Shown here: piece after piece, positions 1 through 6,871 of the stretch | Layout: the number at the start of each line of letters is the position of its first letter | How positions within the stretch are numbered: position 1 is the first letter of the stretch | From: Paracoccaceae bacterium | GTDB lineage: Bacteria > Pseudomonadota > Alphaproteobacteria > Rhodobacterales > Rhodobacteraceae | Assembly (NCBI GenBank): GCA_015487335.1 | Contig: WFPZ01000072.1 | Span: 1 to 13,999, forward strand | Reading direction: 5' to 3' | Length of the DNA stretch: 13,999 nt | The notes under the pieces: model-generated | The model's input: the letters and a program-made list of their open reading frames with translations, nothing else | Databases searched by the model: none | Told to the model about the DNA's origin: nothing | Program-made: the position numbers and the translations under genes

Positions 1-840
1 GCGAAGAACGGCCAGCCCGGCATGGGCCGGCAGCGCACCGGCCGCGATGGCGACGACGTCGTGCTCAGGGTGCCGGTGGGCACCGAGATCCTCGAGGAGG
101 ACCAGGAAACGGTGATCGCCGACCTCACCGAAGTGGGCCAGCGCGTGCTGCTGGCCCGCGGGGGCAACGGCGGCTTCGGCAACCTGCACTTCAAGTCCTC
201 CACCAACCAGGCGCCGCGCCGGGCCAACCCCGGCCAGCCGGGGGTGGAGCGCACGCTGTGGCTGCGGCTCAAGCTGATCGCCGATGTGGGCCTCCTGGGC
301 CTGCCGAATGCGGGCAAGTCCACCTTTCTGGCCGCCACCTCGAACGCGCGCCCCAAGGTGGCCGACTACCCCTTCACCACGCTGGTGCCCAATCTGGGCG
401 TGGTGGGAGTGGACGATGCCGAATTCGTGGTCGCCGACATCCCCGGTCTGATCGAGGGTGCGCATGAGGGCCGCGGCCTGGGCGATACCTTCCTCGGCCA
501 TGTGGAGCGCTGCTCGGTGCTGCTGCACCTGGTGGACGGCACCGCCGAGGACGTGGCGGCCGACTGGCGCACCATCATCAACGAGCTGGAGGCCTACGGC
601 GGCAAGCTGGCGGGCAAGCCGCGGGTGACGGTGCTCAACAAGGTGGATGCCCTCACCCCCGAAGAGCGCGCCGAAAGGCGCGCGGCGCTCGAGGCGGCGT
701 CGGGCGGGCCGGTGATGGAGATGTCGGGCGCCACCGGCGCCGGCGTGCGCGAGGTGCTGCGCGCCTTGCGCGAGCGCATCTCCGCCGACAGGCTGCGGCC
801 GAGGGAACAGGGCGGGGAGGACGCGCCGTGGCAGCCCTGA
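1..840 (+). CDS. obgE: GTPase ObgE/CgtA, 5'-truncated by the window edge
   Basis: Obg-family GTPase, a ribosome-associated protein involved in large-subunit maturation and stress control. The frame is open from base 1 and gives 279 residues; the family is usually about 340 or more, so roughly the first 65 residues lie outside the window. The start of the visible part is the end of the glycine-rich Obg fold (GRDGDDVV, GTEI, ARGGNGGFGN). The G domain follows: G1 GLPNAGKS, the switch region DYPFTTLVPNLG, G3 DIPGLIEGAHEGRGLG, G4 NKVD, and a G5-like MSGATGAG. The C-terminus is short, as is common in alphaproteobacteria. The last 13 bases overlap the start of proB, suggesting translational coupling. 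The identification is firm. Confidence 0.96.
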   Translation, partial: AKNGQPGMGRQRTGRDGDDVVLRVPVGTEILEEDQETVIADLTEVGQRVLLARGGNGGFGNLHFKSSTNQAPRRANPGQPGVERTLWLRLKLIADVGLLGLPNAGKSTFLAATSNARPKVADYPFTTLVPNLGVVGVDDAEFVVADIPGLIEGAHEGRGLGDTFLGHVERCSVLLHLVDGTAEDVAADWRTIINELEAYGGKLAGKPRVTVLNKVDALTPEERAERRAALEAASGGPVMEMSGATGAGVREVLRALRERISADRLRPREQGGEDAPWQP

Positions 841-1928
841 ACGAGGTGAAGCGGCTGGTGGTCAAGATCGGCTCGGCGCTGCTGGTCGAAGACGGCCGGC
901 TGCGCGCCGACTGGCTGGCGGCGCTGGCCGAGGACGTGGCCGAGGCGCGGGGCCGCGGCAGCGATGTGGTGCTGGTGTCCTCGGGCTCCATCGCGCTGGG
1001 GCGGGCGGCGCTGGGCCTGCCGGAGGGCGAGCTTTCGCTGGAGCAGTCCCAGGCGGCGGCGGCGGTGGGGCAGATCCGCCTGGCGCGCGCCTACGAACAG
1101 GCGCTGGCCCCGCACGGCATCACCACCGCGCAGGTGCTGGTCACGCTCGAGGACAGCGCCGACCGGCGCCGGTATCTCAACTCGCGCGCCACCCTGGCGC
1201 AGCTGCTGGCGCTCGGGGTGGTGCCGATCGTCAATGAAAACGATACCGTCGCCACCGACGAGATCCGCTTTGGCGACAATGACAGGCTGGCCGCCCAGAT
1301 CGCGGTGACCACCGGTGCCGATCTGCTGGTGCTGCTCTCCGACGTGGACGGCTTCTATACCGCCAACCCCCGCCAGGACCCGAATGCGCAGCGGCTGGAG
1401 GTGATCGAGGAGATCACCCCCGAGATCGAGGCCATGGCCGGCGAGGCGGGTTCGGGGCTGTCGCGCGGCGGCATGAAGACGAAGCTGCTGGCCGCGAAAA
1501 CCGCCACCGCCGCCGGATGCACCATGGCGATCACCCGGGGCACCCGGCCGCACCCGCTGCGCGCCCTGGCCGAGGGGGCGCCGGCCACGTGGTTTGCGGC
1601 GCGCGAAGATCCGCAGACGGCGCGCAAGCGCTGGATCGCGGCGATGAAGCCGCGCGGCGAGGTTTGCGTCGATGCCGGCGCGGCGGCGGCGCTGGCGCGG
1701 GGAAACTCGCTGCTGCCAGCCGGAGTGGTGGCGGTGTGCGGCGATTTCGGGCGTGGCGATCCGGTGGCGATCCTCGGCCCCCGGGGGCAGCGCCTGGGCC
1801 AGGGGCTGACGCGCTACACCGCCGCGGAGGCCCGCGCCATCGCCGGCCGGCGCTCGGACGAGATCGAGGCGGTGCTGGGCTATCCGGGGCGCGCAGCACT
1901 CATCCACCGCGATGACATGGCGCTTTAG
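828..1928 (+). CDS. proB: Glutamate 5-kinase (proline biosynthesis)
   Basis: Catalyses ATP-dependent phosphorylation of glutamate, the first step of proline synthesis, in the cytoplasm. The 366-residue protein has the full family length. The amino-acid kinase domain covers about residues 8–250, with VVKIGSALLV near the N-terminus (K13), SSGSIALG, the NENDTVATDEIRFGDND block, LLSDVDGFYTANP and the GGMKTKL loop. A C-terminal PUA domain contains ARGNSLLPAGV and GDFGRGDPVAI. The start is GTG at 828, 7 bases after a GGGGAGG ribosome site and inside the end of obgE. proA, which commonly follows, is missing: the C-terminal end of an IS110 transposase begins 12 bases after the stop. The protein itself looks intact, although its last one or two residues could be altered by the junction. 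Confidence 0.96.
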   Translation: MAALNEVKRLVVKIGSALLVEDGRLRADWLAALAEDVAEARGRGSDVVLVSSGSIALGRAALGLPEGELSLEQSQAAAAVGQIRLARAYEQALAPHGITTAQVLVTLEDSADRRRYLNSRATLAQLLALGVVPIVNENDTVATDEIRFGDNDRLAAQIAVTTGADLLVLLSDVDGFYTANPRQDPNAQRLEVIEEITPEIEAMAGEAGSGLSRGGMKTKLLAAKTATAAGCTMAITRGTRPHPLRALAEGAPATWFAAREDPQTARKRWIAAMKPRGEVCVDAGAAAALARGNSLLPAGVVAVCGDFGRGDPVAILGPRGQRLGQGLTRYTAAEARAIAGRRSDEIEAVLGYPGRAALIHRDDMAL

Positions 1929-1940
1929 CAACTGTATTTC

Positions 1941-2342
1941 TCAGGAAGCTTGAGGTGCCCATTTTTGTTGTGACCGGCACAGGGCATTCGCGATTGTGAC
2001 GAGCTTTCGTGCGACTGCGGTAATGATGACCTTGTGCGGTTTTCCTTTCGCGCGCAGGCGATCGGCGAAGGTCTTCAGGTCCGGGTTATGGTGGCTTGCG
2101 AGGAGCGCCGCCTGGAACATCACATGCCTGAGCAGGCGTCTTCCGCCGCCGATGGCGCGTTTGCCGCGCATGGCGCCGCTGTCATGGGCGATGGGCGCAA
2201 GCCCCGTGAGAGCGGCGGCCTGTTCTCCCGAGGTTTGGCCAAGCTCCGGCATTTCAGCGATCAGCATGGTGCTGGCGACAGGGCCGATGCCGGGAACCGA
2301 GCACAGGATCTCGGCAATCGAAGCCAGCTTATCATCCGTAAG
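1941..2342 (-). pseudogene. IS110-family transposase, C-terminal remnant
   Basis: The minus-strand frame encodes the C-terminal (Transposase_20) half of an IS110/IS1111-type recombinase. Recognisable stretches are ILCSVPGIGPV, AALTGLAPIAHDSGAMRGKRAIGGGR, the HNPDLKTFADRLRAKGKPHKV block and AVARKLVTIANAL. The serine in HDSG fits the conserved C-terminal serine of the family. The N-terminal DEDD (RuvC-like) domain is absent: upstream of about 2342 the same frame reads through unrelated sequence, including antisense IS5 DNA, so the open frame up to 2447 is not the true protein. It cannot be an active element. It lies back to back with the truncated IS5 relic and ends almost at the proB stop, marking a rearrangement junction. 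I recognise the family but not the specific element. Confidence 0.85.
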
Positions 2343-2362
2343 CGCCGCGTAGGGGAGCGACG

Positions 2363-2485
2363 AGGCGCTTACAACACTTCCGCGCCGTGGCCACACACTA
2401 TGACAAACGTGACGACAACTACCTCGCCTCTGTCCAACTCGCTTCAATCAGGATTTGGTTGCGAACTTATGAGTCGGTGACCTAA
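2363..2485 (+). pseudogene. IS5-family transposase, C-terminal remnant
   Basis: About 40 plus-strand codons end at TAA 2483–2485 and read RLQHFRAVATHYDKRDDN, then NYLASVQLASIRIWLR and TYESVT. This is the standard end of one group of IS5-family DDE transposases (FRAIATRYDKRDDNYLASV...IRIWLR.YES). Everything upstream, including all three catalytic acidic residues, is missing. It abuts the truncated IS110 relic in the opposite orientation, so two decayed elements were joined by deletion or nested insertion. The piece is too short for simple open-frame searches and rests on recognition of the tail motif. Confidence 0.8.
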
Positions 2486-2521
2486 CCCGAATTCGAGGTC
2501 TTTTCCGGGGAGCAGGTCAGG

Positions 2522-2608
2522 CGGTGCCAGCGTTTTTTGCGGTACGAAGATGGTGCGGTGACGGTTGATTGGGTGGTATTGAGCGCTGCGGGGGCCGGGC
2601 TGCGCAAC
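2522..2608 (+). pseudogene. Flp/Fap-like pilin fragment (relic)
   Basis: A plus-strand frame reads RCQRFLRYEDGAVTVD and then WVVLSAAGAGL. The block EDGAVTVDWVVLSAA matches the conserved segment of small Flp/TadE-like pilin proteins common in Rhodobacteraceae, where it precedes the hydrophobic helix. No start codon is placed sensibly upstream; the IS5 relic ends 36 bases before. After GAGL the frame departs from the family (RNGVLVQHPGL) although it stays open to a TGA at 2675–2677. The downstream part was probably lost where the IS256 relic begins. The family call is from remembered motifs, so confidence is moderate. It cannot be functional. Confidence 0.5.
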
Positions 2609-2714
2609 GGTGTTCTCGTGCAGCATCCCGGCCTCCGGGCGGATGAGCTATGCCGGGATGCGGGTGATGCGGCCTGACCAGGCCGTGCGGTTCTTGGTGT
2701 CGCGCGCGATCGAT
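2609..2714. other. Unassigned DNA between pilin and IS256 relics
   Basis: I see no gene here. On the minus strand it follows directly after the transposase homology of the IS256 relic, so it may include the non-coding right end of that element. No clear terminal inverted repeat could be picked out by eye. Confidence 0.4.
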
Positions 2715-2912
2715 GTCGGTGAATGAGACGTCTTCGACGGCCAGAGGCAACCGGTTTGCGCTCTTCGGTCGGCGTCACCTCTGGCGGCAGCTCGACGGGC
2801 TTGAAGACCATCCGCTTCGCCGTTCTCTGCAACAGCGCCATATGTGATCGGACGGTGCGATGCCGGGCCGTGGCGAAGACGGCTCCGATCGGGTTGAGCT
2901 TGCGCTAATGAT
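2715..2912 (-). pseudogene. IS256/Mutator-family transposase, frameshifted C-terminal remnant
   Basis: On the minus strand, NPIGAVFATARHRTVRSHMA and LLQRTAKRMVFKPV match the conserved IS256 block NPIESVFATVRHRTVRTKGALSQ.TA..MVFKLV. The continuation is spread over other frames. One frame gives AAARGDADRRAQ, where AAAKTWRRLKG is expected; another gives NRLPLAVEDVSFTD, the usual NQLP.VI.GV.FTDG ending. At least two frameshifts are therefore present, and the upstream catalytic domain is absent. The left edge of homology overlaps the last codons of the neighbouring HAD phosphatase gene, whose TAG stop at 2905–2907 sits where the transposase motif HLRTTNPIES would begin. The relic is inactive. Confidence 0.75.
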
Positions 2913-3636
2913 CCCGGGGGATGGGAGACCGGAACGGACATTCATTCTGCCGATCCGCTTCCCGGCCAGGCATGATCCTTGGCGGCATGTCGCCATTATC
3001 GGGCCGCCTTGCCATATCGATGATCAAATCAGCTATCCGTTCCAGGTGGTTTCCGCGTGCCGTGTTTTCCATGTTCGGCCAATCGATCCGAATCACGGAG
3101 AGCCCCGCGGCGCGGGCGCTTTGAGCGCCTGTGTCGCTGTCTTCGACTGCTACGAGTTGCTCTGGCTCCATTCCCAACCGTCGGGCGGCTTCGAGATAGG
3201 GTTCGGGTGCCGGTTTGCCGGCGGAAACGTCGTCGAGGCTCAGCGAGAATTCCATGTAACGGCCCAGCCCGCCAAGCGCCAGATTGGCGTCCACTACGAC
3301 CCGCGCGGAATTGGAGACCGCCACCTGCCGCAACCCGGCCCGGGCAAGGTGGGACACCGCCGCCAGCGCGCGCGGCATCGGACGCAGGTGGTGCGCAAGG
3401 TTCCGGTAATGGGTATTGACCGTATCCAGGAATTCTTTCCGGTCGACGTGGCCGGGCATGCGCGGGTACAATTCTCGCCAGACGCCGAGCATGCTCACGC
3501 CAATGAAACGGTTGTCGGGCAGGTCCGAGATATCGGCGCCGAACTGCCTGCAGGTGGCCTTGAGCGCCATCAGGTGCACCGGTTCGCTGTCCACCAGCGT
3601 GCCGTCGATATCCCAGGCGACGGCAAGGATGCTCAT
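2905..3636 (-). CDS. HAD-superfamily phosphatase/phosphoglucomutase-like hydrolase
   Basis: A 243-residue haloacid dehalogenase-type hydrolase of the phosphoglycolate phosphatase/beta-phosphoglucomutase type; it probably acts on a small sugar phosphate in the cytoplasm. All four motifs are present: motif I DIDGTLVDSEPVH (D9 nucleophile, D11), motif II VSNSA (S108), motif III GKPAPEPY (K141) and motif IV VAVEDSDTG (E165, D166). A helical cap domain lies between motifs I and II. The ATG at 3636 overlaps the stop of the sugar kinase gene as ATGA, so it is the last gene of the leftward operon. The tail from about residue 212 is longer than usual and its final codons run into the IS256 relic, so the natural C-terminus may have been replaced. 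The catalytic core is complete. The substrate is unknown. Confidence 0.88.
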   Translation of the reverse strand: MSILAVAWDIDGTLVDSEPVHLMALKATCRQFGADISDLPDNRFIGVSMLGVWRELYPRMPGHVDRKEFLDTVNTHYRNLAHHLRPMPRALAAVSHLARAGLRQVAVSNSARVVVDANLALGGLGRYMEFSLSLDDVSAGKPAPEPYLEAARRLGMEPEQLVAVEDSDTGAQSARAAGLSVIRIDWPNMENTARGNHLERIADLIIDMARRPDNGDMPPRIMPGREADRQNECPFRSPIPRDH

Positions 3637-5132
3637 GTCCGCACCGCCTTCAGCGCTTCGTATTCGGCCCGGTAACGCCGGTATCCGGCATCGTAAAGCC
3701 CGGCAGTGGCCGGGTTGGGCTGAACCAGTTCTCCTTTGGTGACGAAGGCTGATACCCCGGCCCAGTCGTCGCGGAGTCCGGCGCCGATGGCTGCCACCCA
3801 GGCCGCCCCGAGGCACGAGCCGGGGTGTCCCTTCAGAAGCTGGATCGGTGCCTGCAGGATATCGGCGCAGATCTGCATCCACAGCCGTGAATTGGCACCG
3901 CCGTCCGAGGCAAGATAGCGGGTGGTCGGGTGGCCCATGTCACCCAGCACCTCGATATGGTGACGAAAAGCGTAGCCGAAACCTTCCAGCAGGGCGCGCC
4001 AGAGGTGGGCGATCTCGTGGTTGAGGCTGAGTCCGGTGAGGATGGCGCGCGCCTCAGGGTCGTGGATCGGGGTCTTTTCGCCCAGGAAATAGGGTATGAT
4101 CTGCACCCCGTCGGCGCCGGGGGGCACGGCTTCGGCAAGGGTATCCAGATGCTGGTGCAGGCTGCGCCCGGCGGCCTCGGCGGCGGCGCGTTCGCCCGAG
4201 GCGAGGTGGTTGGCAAACCAGTTCAGCGCCGAGCCGCCCGAAGCCATGCAGCCATTGGGCATGAACAGGCCGGGGATCAGGTGGTAGTCGAGAAACATGC
4301 GCGGATCGGGTCGTGCCTCGTCGGAAGCGATAAGGATGTCGGTCGAGCCGCCGAATTTCAGCAGCACGTCGCCCGGTGCGATCACGCCTGCGGCATAGCC
4401 CGAGGCGATGTGGTCAGCGGCTCCCCCTGTTACGGGGATGCCGGCGGGCAGGCCGATTTCCTCGGCGGCGCGCGTGCTGAGCGGCCCCAGCACCTCGTGC
4501 GGAGCGATGCGCGGCGGAACGGCGTGGCGCGGGATATGGGCCAGCGCGATCAGATCGTCGGCCAGATCGTTGGTGGCAAGATCGGTAAAGCCCGCCTCCA
4601 GCGCCCAGTTGGCTTCGACAGCGCGTTTCCCGGTCAGTTTCCAGTTGATGAAGTCATAGGAGCCGAACACCGTGGCGATGCGCGCAAATACCTGCGGTTC
4701 ATGTCGCTCGATCCAGCGCAGTTTCGCGGCCACAAGCTGCTGATTGATGCCGTTTCCCGTTCGCTGCACGAAAGCGGCTTCGTCCAGTTCGGCGGCCAAA
4801 TCTGCCACCTCAGCGCCACAGCGTCCGTCCGACTGCTGGATAGAGGGGCGCAGCAGCCTGCCGGCTTCATCCAGCAACACCACCGCCGGCAGCATGCCGG
4901 TGACGCCGATGGCCTTTACATCTTTGCCCTCGATACCTCCCCTTTCCAGCAGTTCGGGCACGATCTGGCAGACGTTTTGCCACCATTCCTCCGGATTCTC
5001 CTCGGCCCATCCCTGCTGCGGTGCGGAGAAAGTGACCGGCCGGGATGCCGTCGCCAGTACATGATCGGGCAGGGCGATCAGAATGCCAATGGTCGAGGTG
5101 GTGCCGATATCCAGGCCGATAACGCAGCCCAT
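3633..5132 (-). CDS. FGGY-family carbohydrate kinase (xylulokinase-like)
   Basis: An ATP-dependent kinase of the FGGY family, 499 residues, the usual length. The N-terminal phosphate motif is GLDIGTTS (residues 6–13). The substrate-pocket region is SIQQSDGRCGAE (97–108), comparable to WNDGR in xylulokinases. GGAADHIASGYAAG carries the likely catalytic base D240, and FGGSTDIL starts the second domain. SDGGANSRLWMQICADIL (409–425) is the adenine-binding motif. The closest known type is xylulokinase, so a ketose or polyol substrate is likely, but the exact sugar cannot be told. It starts 3 bases after the BtpA-like gene and overlaps the HAD gene by 4 bases, a tightly coupled operon. In the cassette it would phosphorylate the imported or oxidised sugar. 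Confidence 0.92.
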   Translation of the reverse strand: MGCVIGLDIGTTSTIGILIALPDHVLATASRPVTFSAPQQGWAEENPEEWWQNVCQIVPELLERGGIEGKDVKAIGVTGMLPAVVLLDEAGRLLRPSIQQSDGRCGAEVADLAAELDEAAFVQRTGNGINQQLVAAKLRWIERHEPQVFARIATVFGSYDFINWKLTGKRAVEANWALEAGFTDLATNDLADDLIALAHIPRHAVPPRIAPHEVLGPLSTRAAEEIGLPAGIPVTGGAADHIASGYAAGVIAPGDVLLKFGGSTDILIASDEARPDPRMFLDYHLIPGLFMPNGCMASGGSALNWFANHLASGERAAAEAAGRSLHQHLDTLAEAVPPGADGVQIIPYFLGEKTPIHDPEARAILTGLSLNHEIAHLWRALLEGFGYAFRHHIEVLGDMGHPTTRYLASDGGANSRLWMQICADILQAPIQLLKGHPGSCLGAAWVAAIGAGLRDDWAGVSAFVTKGELVQPNPATAGLYDAGYRRYRAEYEALKAVRT

Positions 5133-5135
5133 CGC

Positions 5136-5939
5136 TCAACGCACCGAGTTGACGACATCCATGAAGCGCTTCACCCGGTCGCCGTCCACCGGGTTCCATG
5201 TGTCGCCGTCCACCTTGAAATGGGTGCCGATGATGCAGCCCGAAGCGATGCTCATCACGTCCTTGACGTTGTCGATGTTGACGCCGGTATTGGCAAAGAC
5301 GGGCACCATGTCACCGACGGTTTCTACCACCTTGCGCAGGTCCGACCTGTCGGCCGGCTGACCGGTGATCGGGCCGGAAACGAGGATTGCGTCAGCCAGC
5401 GACGAGAAGACCGCCGACCTGGCGCGCAATTCGATCGGTCGCTGGTCCAGGGAATGGGCAAATTCGGCGTTGATGTTGAACAGCATCTTGAGATCCTGCC
5501 GGTCAAGATTGCGGCGCTTGCGGGACGGCGTGGCACAGTCCGGTGCCCAGATGCCCATGTCGGAGGCAAAGACACCGGTGAATATCTCGCGCACGAATTT
5601 CGCCTGCGTGGCCACCGCGATGGAGACCGAGGCGTCGGGGTCCCACAGATAGTTGACGCCGAACGGCACCTTCAGAACCGGCTTGCAGGCGGTGACCACG
5701 GCGGCCATCGCAGCAATGCTTTCGGGCGTGCCCTTGAGCACATAGGGGCGGTCGTTTTCGTTGCCGAACATGATCGCGTCCACACCGCCGGCCTGCAGCT
5801 TCTCGATGTCGCTGATTGCGTCTTCGATCAGCTTGTCCATGCCGCCATCGGAATCATAGAGCGGAGAGCCGGGCAGAGCACCGATGTGGCACATGGCGAT
5901 GACTGCCTTGTCCTTGTCGCCGAGGAAATCAAAGATCAT
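5136..5939 (-). CDS. BtpA/SgcQ-family TIM-barrel protein
   Basis: A 267-residue protein of the BtpA family (Pfam BtpA; E. coli SgcQ is a member). The family is named after a cyanobacterial photosystem I biogenesis factor, but members in sugar operons have no firmly established reaction that I know of. Family signatures: VIAMCHIGALPGSPLYD near the N-terminus, GGVDAIMFGNENDRPY (51–66, the family's GvdaiivEN..D.P), VPFGVNYLWD, FVREIFTG, a LADAILVSGPITG strand, VFANTGVNIDNV and the phosphate-site-like SGCIIGTHFKVDGD near the end. The ATG at 5939 has GGAAGG nine bases upstream and overlaps the end of the DeoR gene by 11 bases; a further upstream start is possible but lacks this site. Between regulator and kinase it is most simply a lyase, epimerase or isomerase of the pathway; that role is inference. 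Confidence 0.9.
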   Translation of the reverse strand: MIFDFLGDKDKAVIAMCHIGALPGSPLYDSDGGMDKLIEDAISDIEKLQAGGVDAIMFGNENDRPYVLKGTPESIAAMAAVVTACKPVLKVPFGVNYLWDPDASVSIAVATQAKFVREIFTGVFASDMGIWAPDCATPSRKRRNLDRQDLKMLFNINAEFAHSLDQRPIELRARSAVFSSLADAILVSGPITGQPADRSDLRKVVETVGDMVPVFANTGVNIDNVKDVMSIASGCIIGTHFKVDGDTWNPVDGDRVKRFMDVVNSVR

Positions 5940-6750
5940 GTCGTGTTCCTTCCAGTCTTTCGGTTTCGGCAATCTCCACCCGCACGCCGGCGTCAAGCAT
6001 CGCCTTGTGCAGGGCTTCGGGCATTTCTTTGTCGGTAATCACCACATCAAGTGCCGGTGGAGCGCAGACCTTGGCCACCGAGATGCGGTTGAACTTGCTG
6101 CTGTCGAGCAGTGCGATCGTTGTACGGGCGCGCGTGACGAAGACACGTTTTACCTCGGCGTCGTCCAGGGAGTAGTCGAACAATCCTTCGGCGGTAAGCC
6201 CGGAGGCCCCGAGGAAGGCGATGTCGAAATAATAGTTGCGAAAGTAGTCCACCGCCTGTGGGCCGACGACCGACGGCTCGCTGCCGTTTATCTTGCCTGC
6301 GGGCACATACACCTGCGGCTGGGTTTCGGCCAGCCGCGACGCAATCTTCAGGCTGTTGGTAAACAGCGAAATCCGATTGTCGCGCAACAGGTTCGCCAGC
6401 GCCAGCGTGGTGGTGCCGATATCAAGCGCGATGGTCTGGTCCGGTTCGATCATTTCCGCTGCGCGGCGGGCGATGGCAGCCTTGGCCTCGCGGGCGCGTT
6501 GTTCACGCTCGGAAACCTTGGGCTCCACCAGGTCCACCTTTTGCCAGCCGGCACGCGAATTGGCCACCGCCCCCCCGTGCGTGCGCTGTAGCAGGCCCTT
6601 TTCTGCCAGATGGTCGAAATCGCGCCGCACCGTCATTTCCGAAACCGACAGCCACTTGGCAAAATCCAGGGTGGTGGCAAAGCCCTTCACTTCGAGCTTC
6701 TTGAGAATCAGCTCGTGGCGCAGCACTGCGGGCATCCGTTTGTCGGCCAT
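5929..6750 (-). CDS. DeoR/GlpR-family transcriptional regulator
   Basis: A sugar-catabolism repressor of the DeoR family, 273 residues, normal length. The N-terminal helix-turn-helix has the classic end SVSEMTVRRDFDHLAEKG, followed by LLQRTHGGAV (residues 35–62). The C-terminal DeoRC effector domain shows IALDIGTTTLALANLL, FTNSLKIASRL, FLGASGL..EGLFDYSLDDAEVKR and ALLDSSKF, the fold that binds phosphorylated sugars in known members. The ATG at 6750 was chosen because it lies just upstream of the conserved N-terminus, follows GGGGAC, and sits about 30 bases below a good promoter. It is the first gene of the leftward operon, divergent from the dehydrogenase, and probably controls both operons by binding the shared region 6751–6871. 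Confidence 0.93.
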   Translation of the reverse strand: MADKRMPAVLRHELILKKLEVKGFATTLDFAKWLSVSEMTVRRDFDHLAEKGLLQRTHGGAVANSRAGWQKVDLVEPKVSEREQRAREAKAAIARRAAEMIEPDQTIALDIGTTTLALANLLRDNRISLFTNSLKIASRLAETQPQVYVPAGKINGSEPSVVGPQAVDYFRNYYFDIAFLGASGLTAEGLFDYSLDDAEVKRVFVTRARTTIALLDSSKFNRISVAKVCAPPALDVVITDKEMPEALHKAMLDAGVRVEIAETERLEGTRHDL

Positions 6751-6780
6751 GGTCACGTGTCCCCGTTGTTGGTTTTCGAT

Positions 6781-6809
6781 GTTATACAAACCCAAACAAA
6801 CAAGATCAA
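6781..6809 (-). promoter_or_regulatory. Predicted sigma-70 promoter of the deoR–btpA-like–kinase–HAD operon
   Basis: Reading the minus strand, TTGATC (6809–6804) and TATAAC (6786–6781) are separated by 17 bases, close to the sigma-70 consensus. The region is AT-rich, unlike the rest of the window, and transcription would start about 25 bases before the regulator's ATG. Prediction only. Confidence 0.55.
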
Positions 6810-6822
6810 ACACATACTTGTT
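6799..6822. promoter_or_regulatory. Candidate operator: inverted repeat in the divergent promoter region
   Basis: AACAAG (6799–6804) and CTTGTT (6817–6822) form a perfect 6-base inverted repeat with a 12-base spacer, flanked by several CAAAC units at 6787–6810. It overlaps the -35 region of the leftward promoter and touches the -35 candidate of the rightward one, a sensible place for the DeoR-type repressor to control both operons. The short arms mean chance is possible. Confidence 0.4.
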
Positions 6823-6848
6823 GCTTTTTGCTCGAATCGAGGCATATT
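6821..6848 (+). promoter_or_regulatory. Possible promoter of the dehydrogenase–ABC transporter operon
   Basis: TTGCTT (6821–6826) and CATATT (6843–6848) are 16 bases apart, 23 bases upstream of the dehydrogenase ATG. The match is weaker than for the leftward promoter and was chosen mainly by position. Confidence 0.35.
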
Positions 6849-6871
6849 GCCTGTCAGCCAGGGAGGAAAAA

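Noticed and set aside
594..1931. Long minus-strand open frame (445 codons) opposite obgE/proB
   Set aside because: It is antisense to two certain genes; its Arg/Ala/Gly/Gln-rich text shows no domain and results from the GC-rich codon pattern.
2343..2447. Upstream part of the IS110 open frame as genuine transposase
   Set aside because: The opposite strand there carries the IS5 tail and the translated text does not resemble IS110, so it is read-through across a junction.
2860..3675. Plus-strand open frame opposite the HAD gene
   Set aside because: Antisense shadow of a gene with all four HAD motifs.
3930..6038. Long plus-strand open frame (702 codons) opposite the kinase and BtpA-like genes
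   Set aside because: The complementary strand encodes well-recognised proteins; this frame has no family features.
6787..6810. CAAAC-rich stretch as a repeat array
   Set aside because: The units are few, short and irregularly spaced; noted only as possible operator flanks. No CRISPR array, tRNA or rRNA was seen in the window.
6293..6871. N-terminal extension of the dehydrogenase frame
   Set aside because: The extension is antisense to the DeoR gene and crosses the promoter region; the Rossmann motif begins right after ATG 6872, which has a GGGAGG site.
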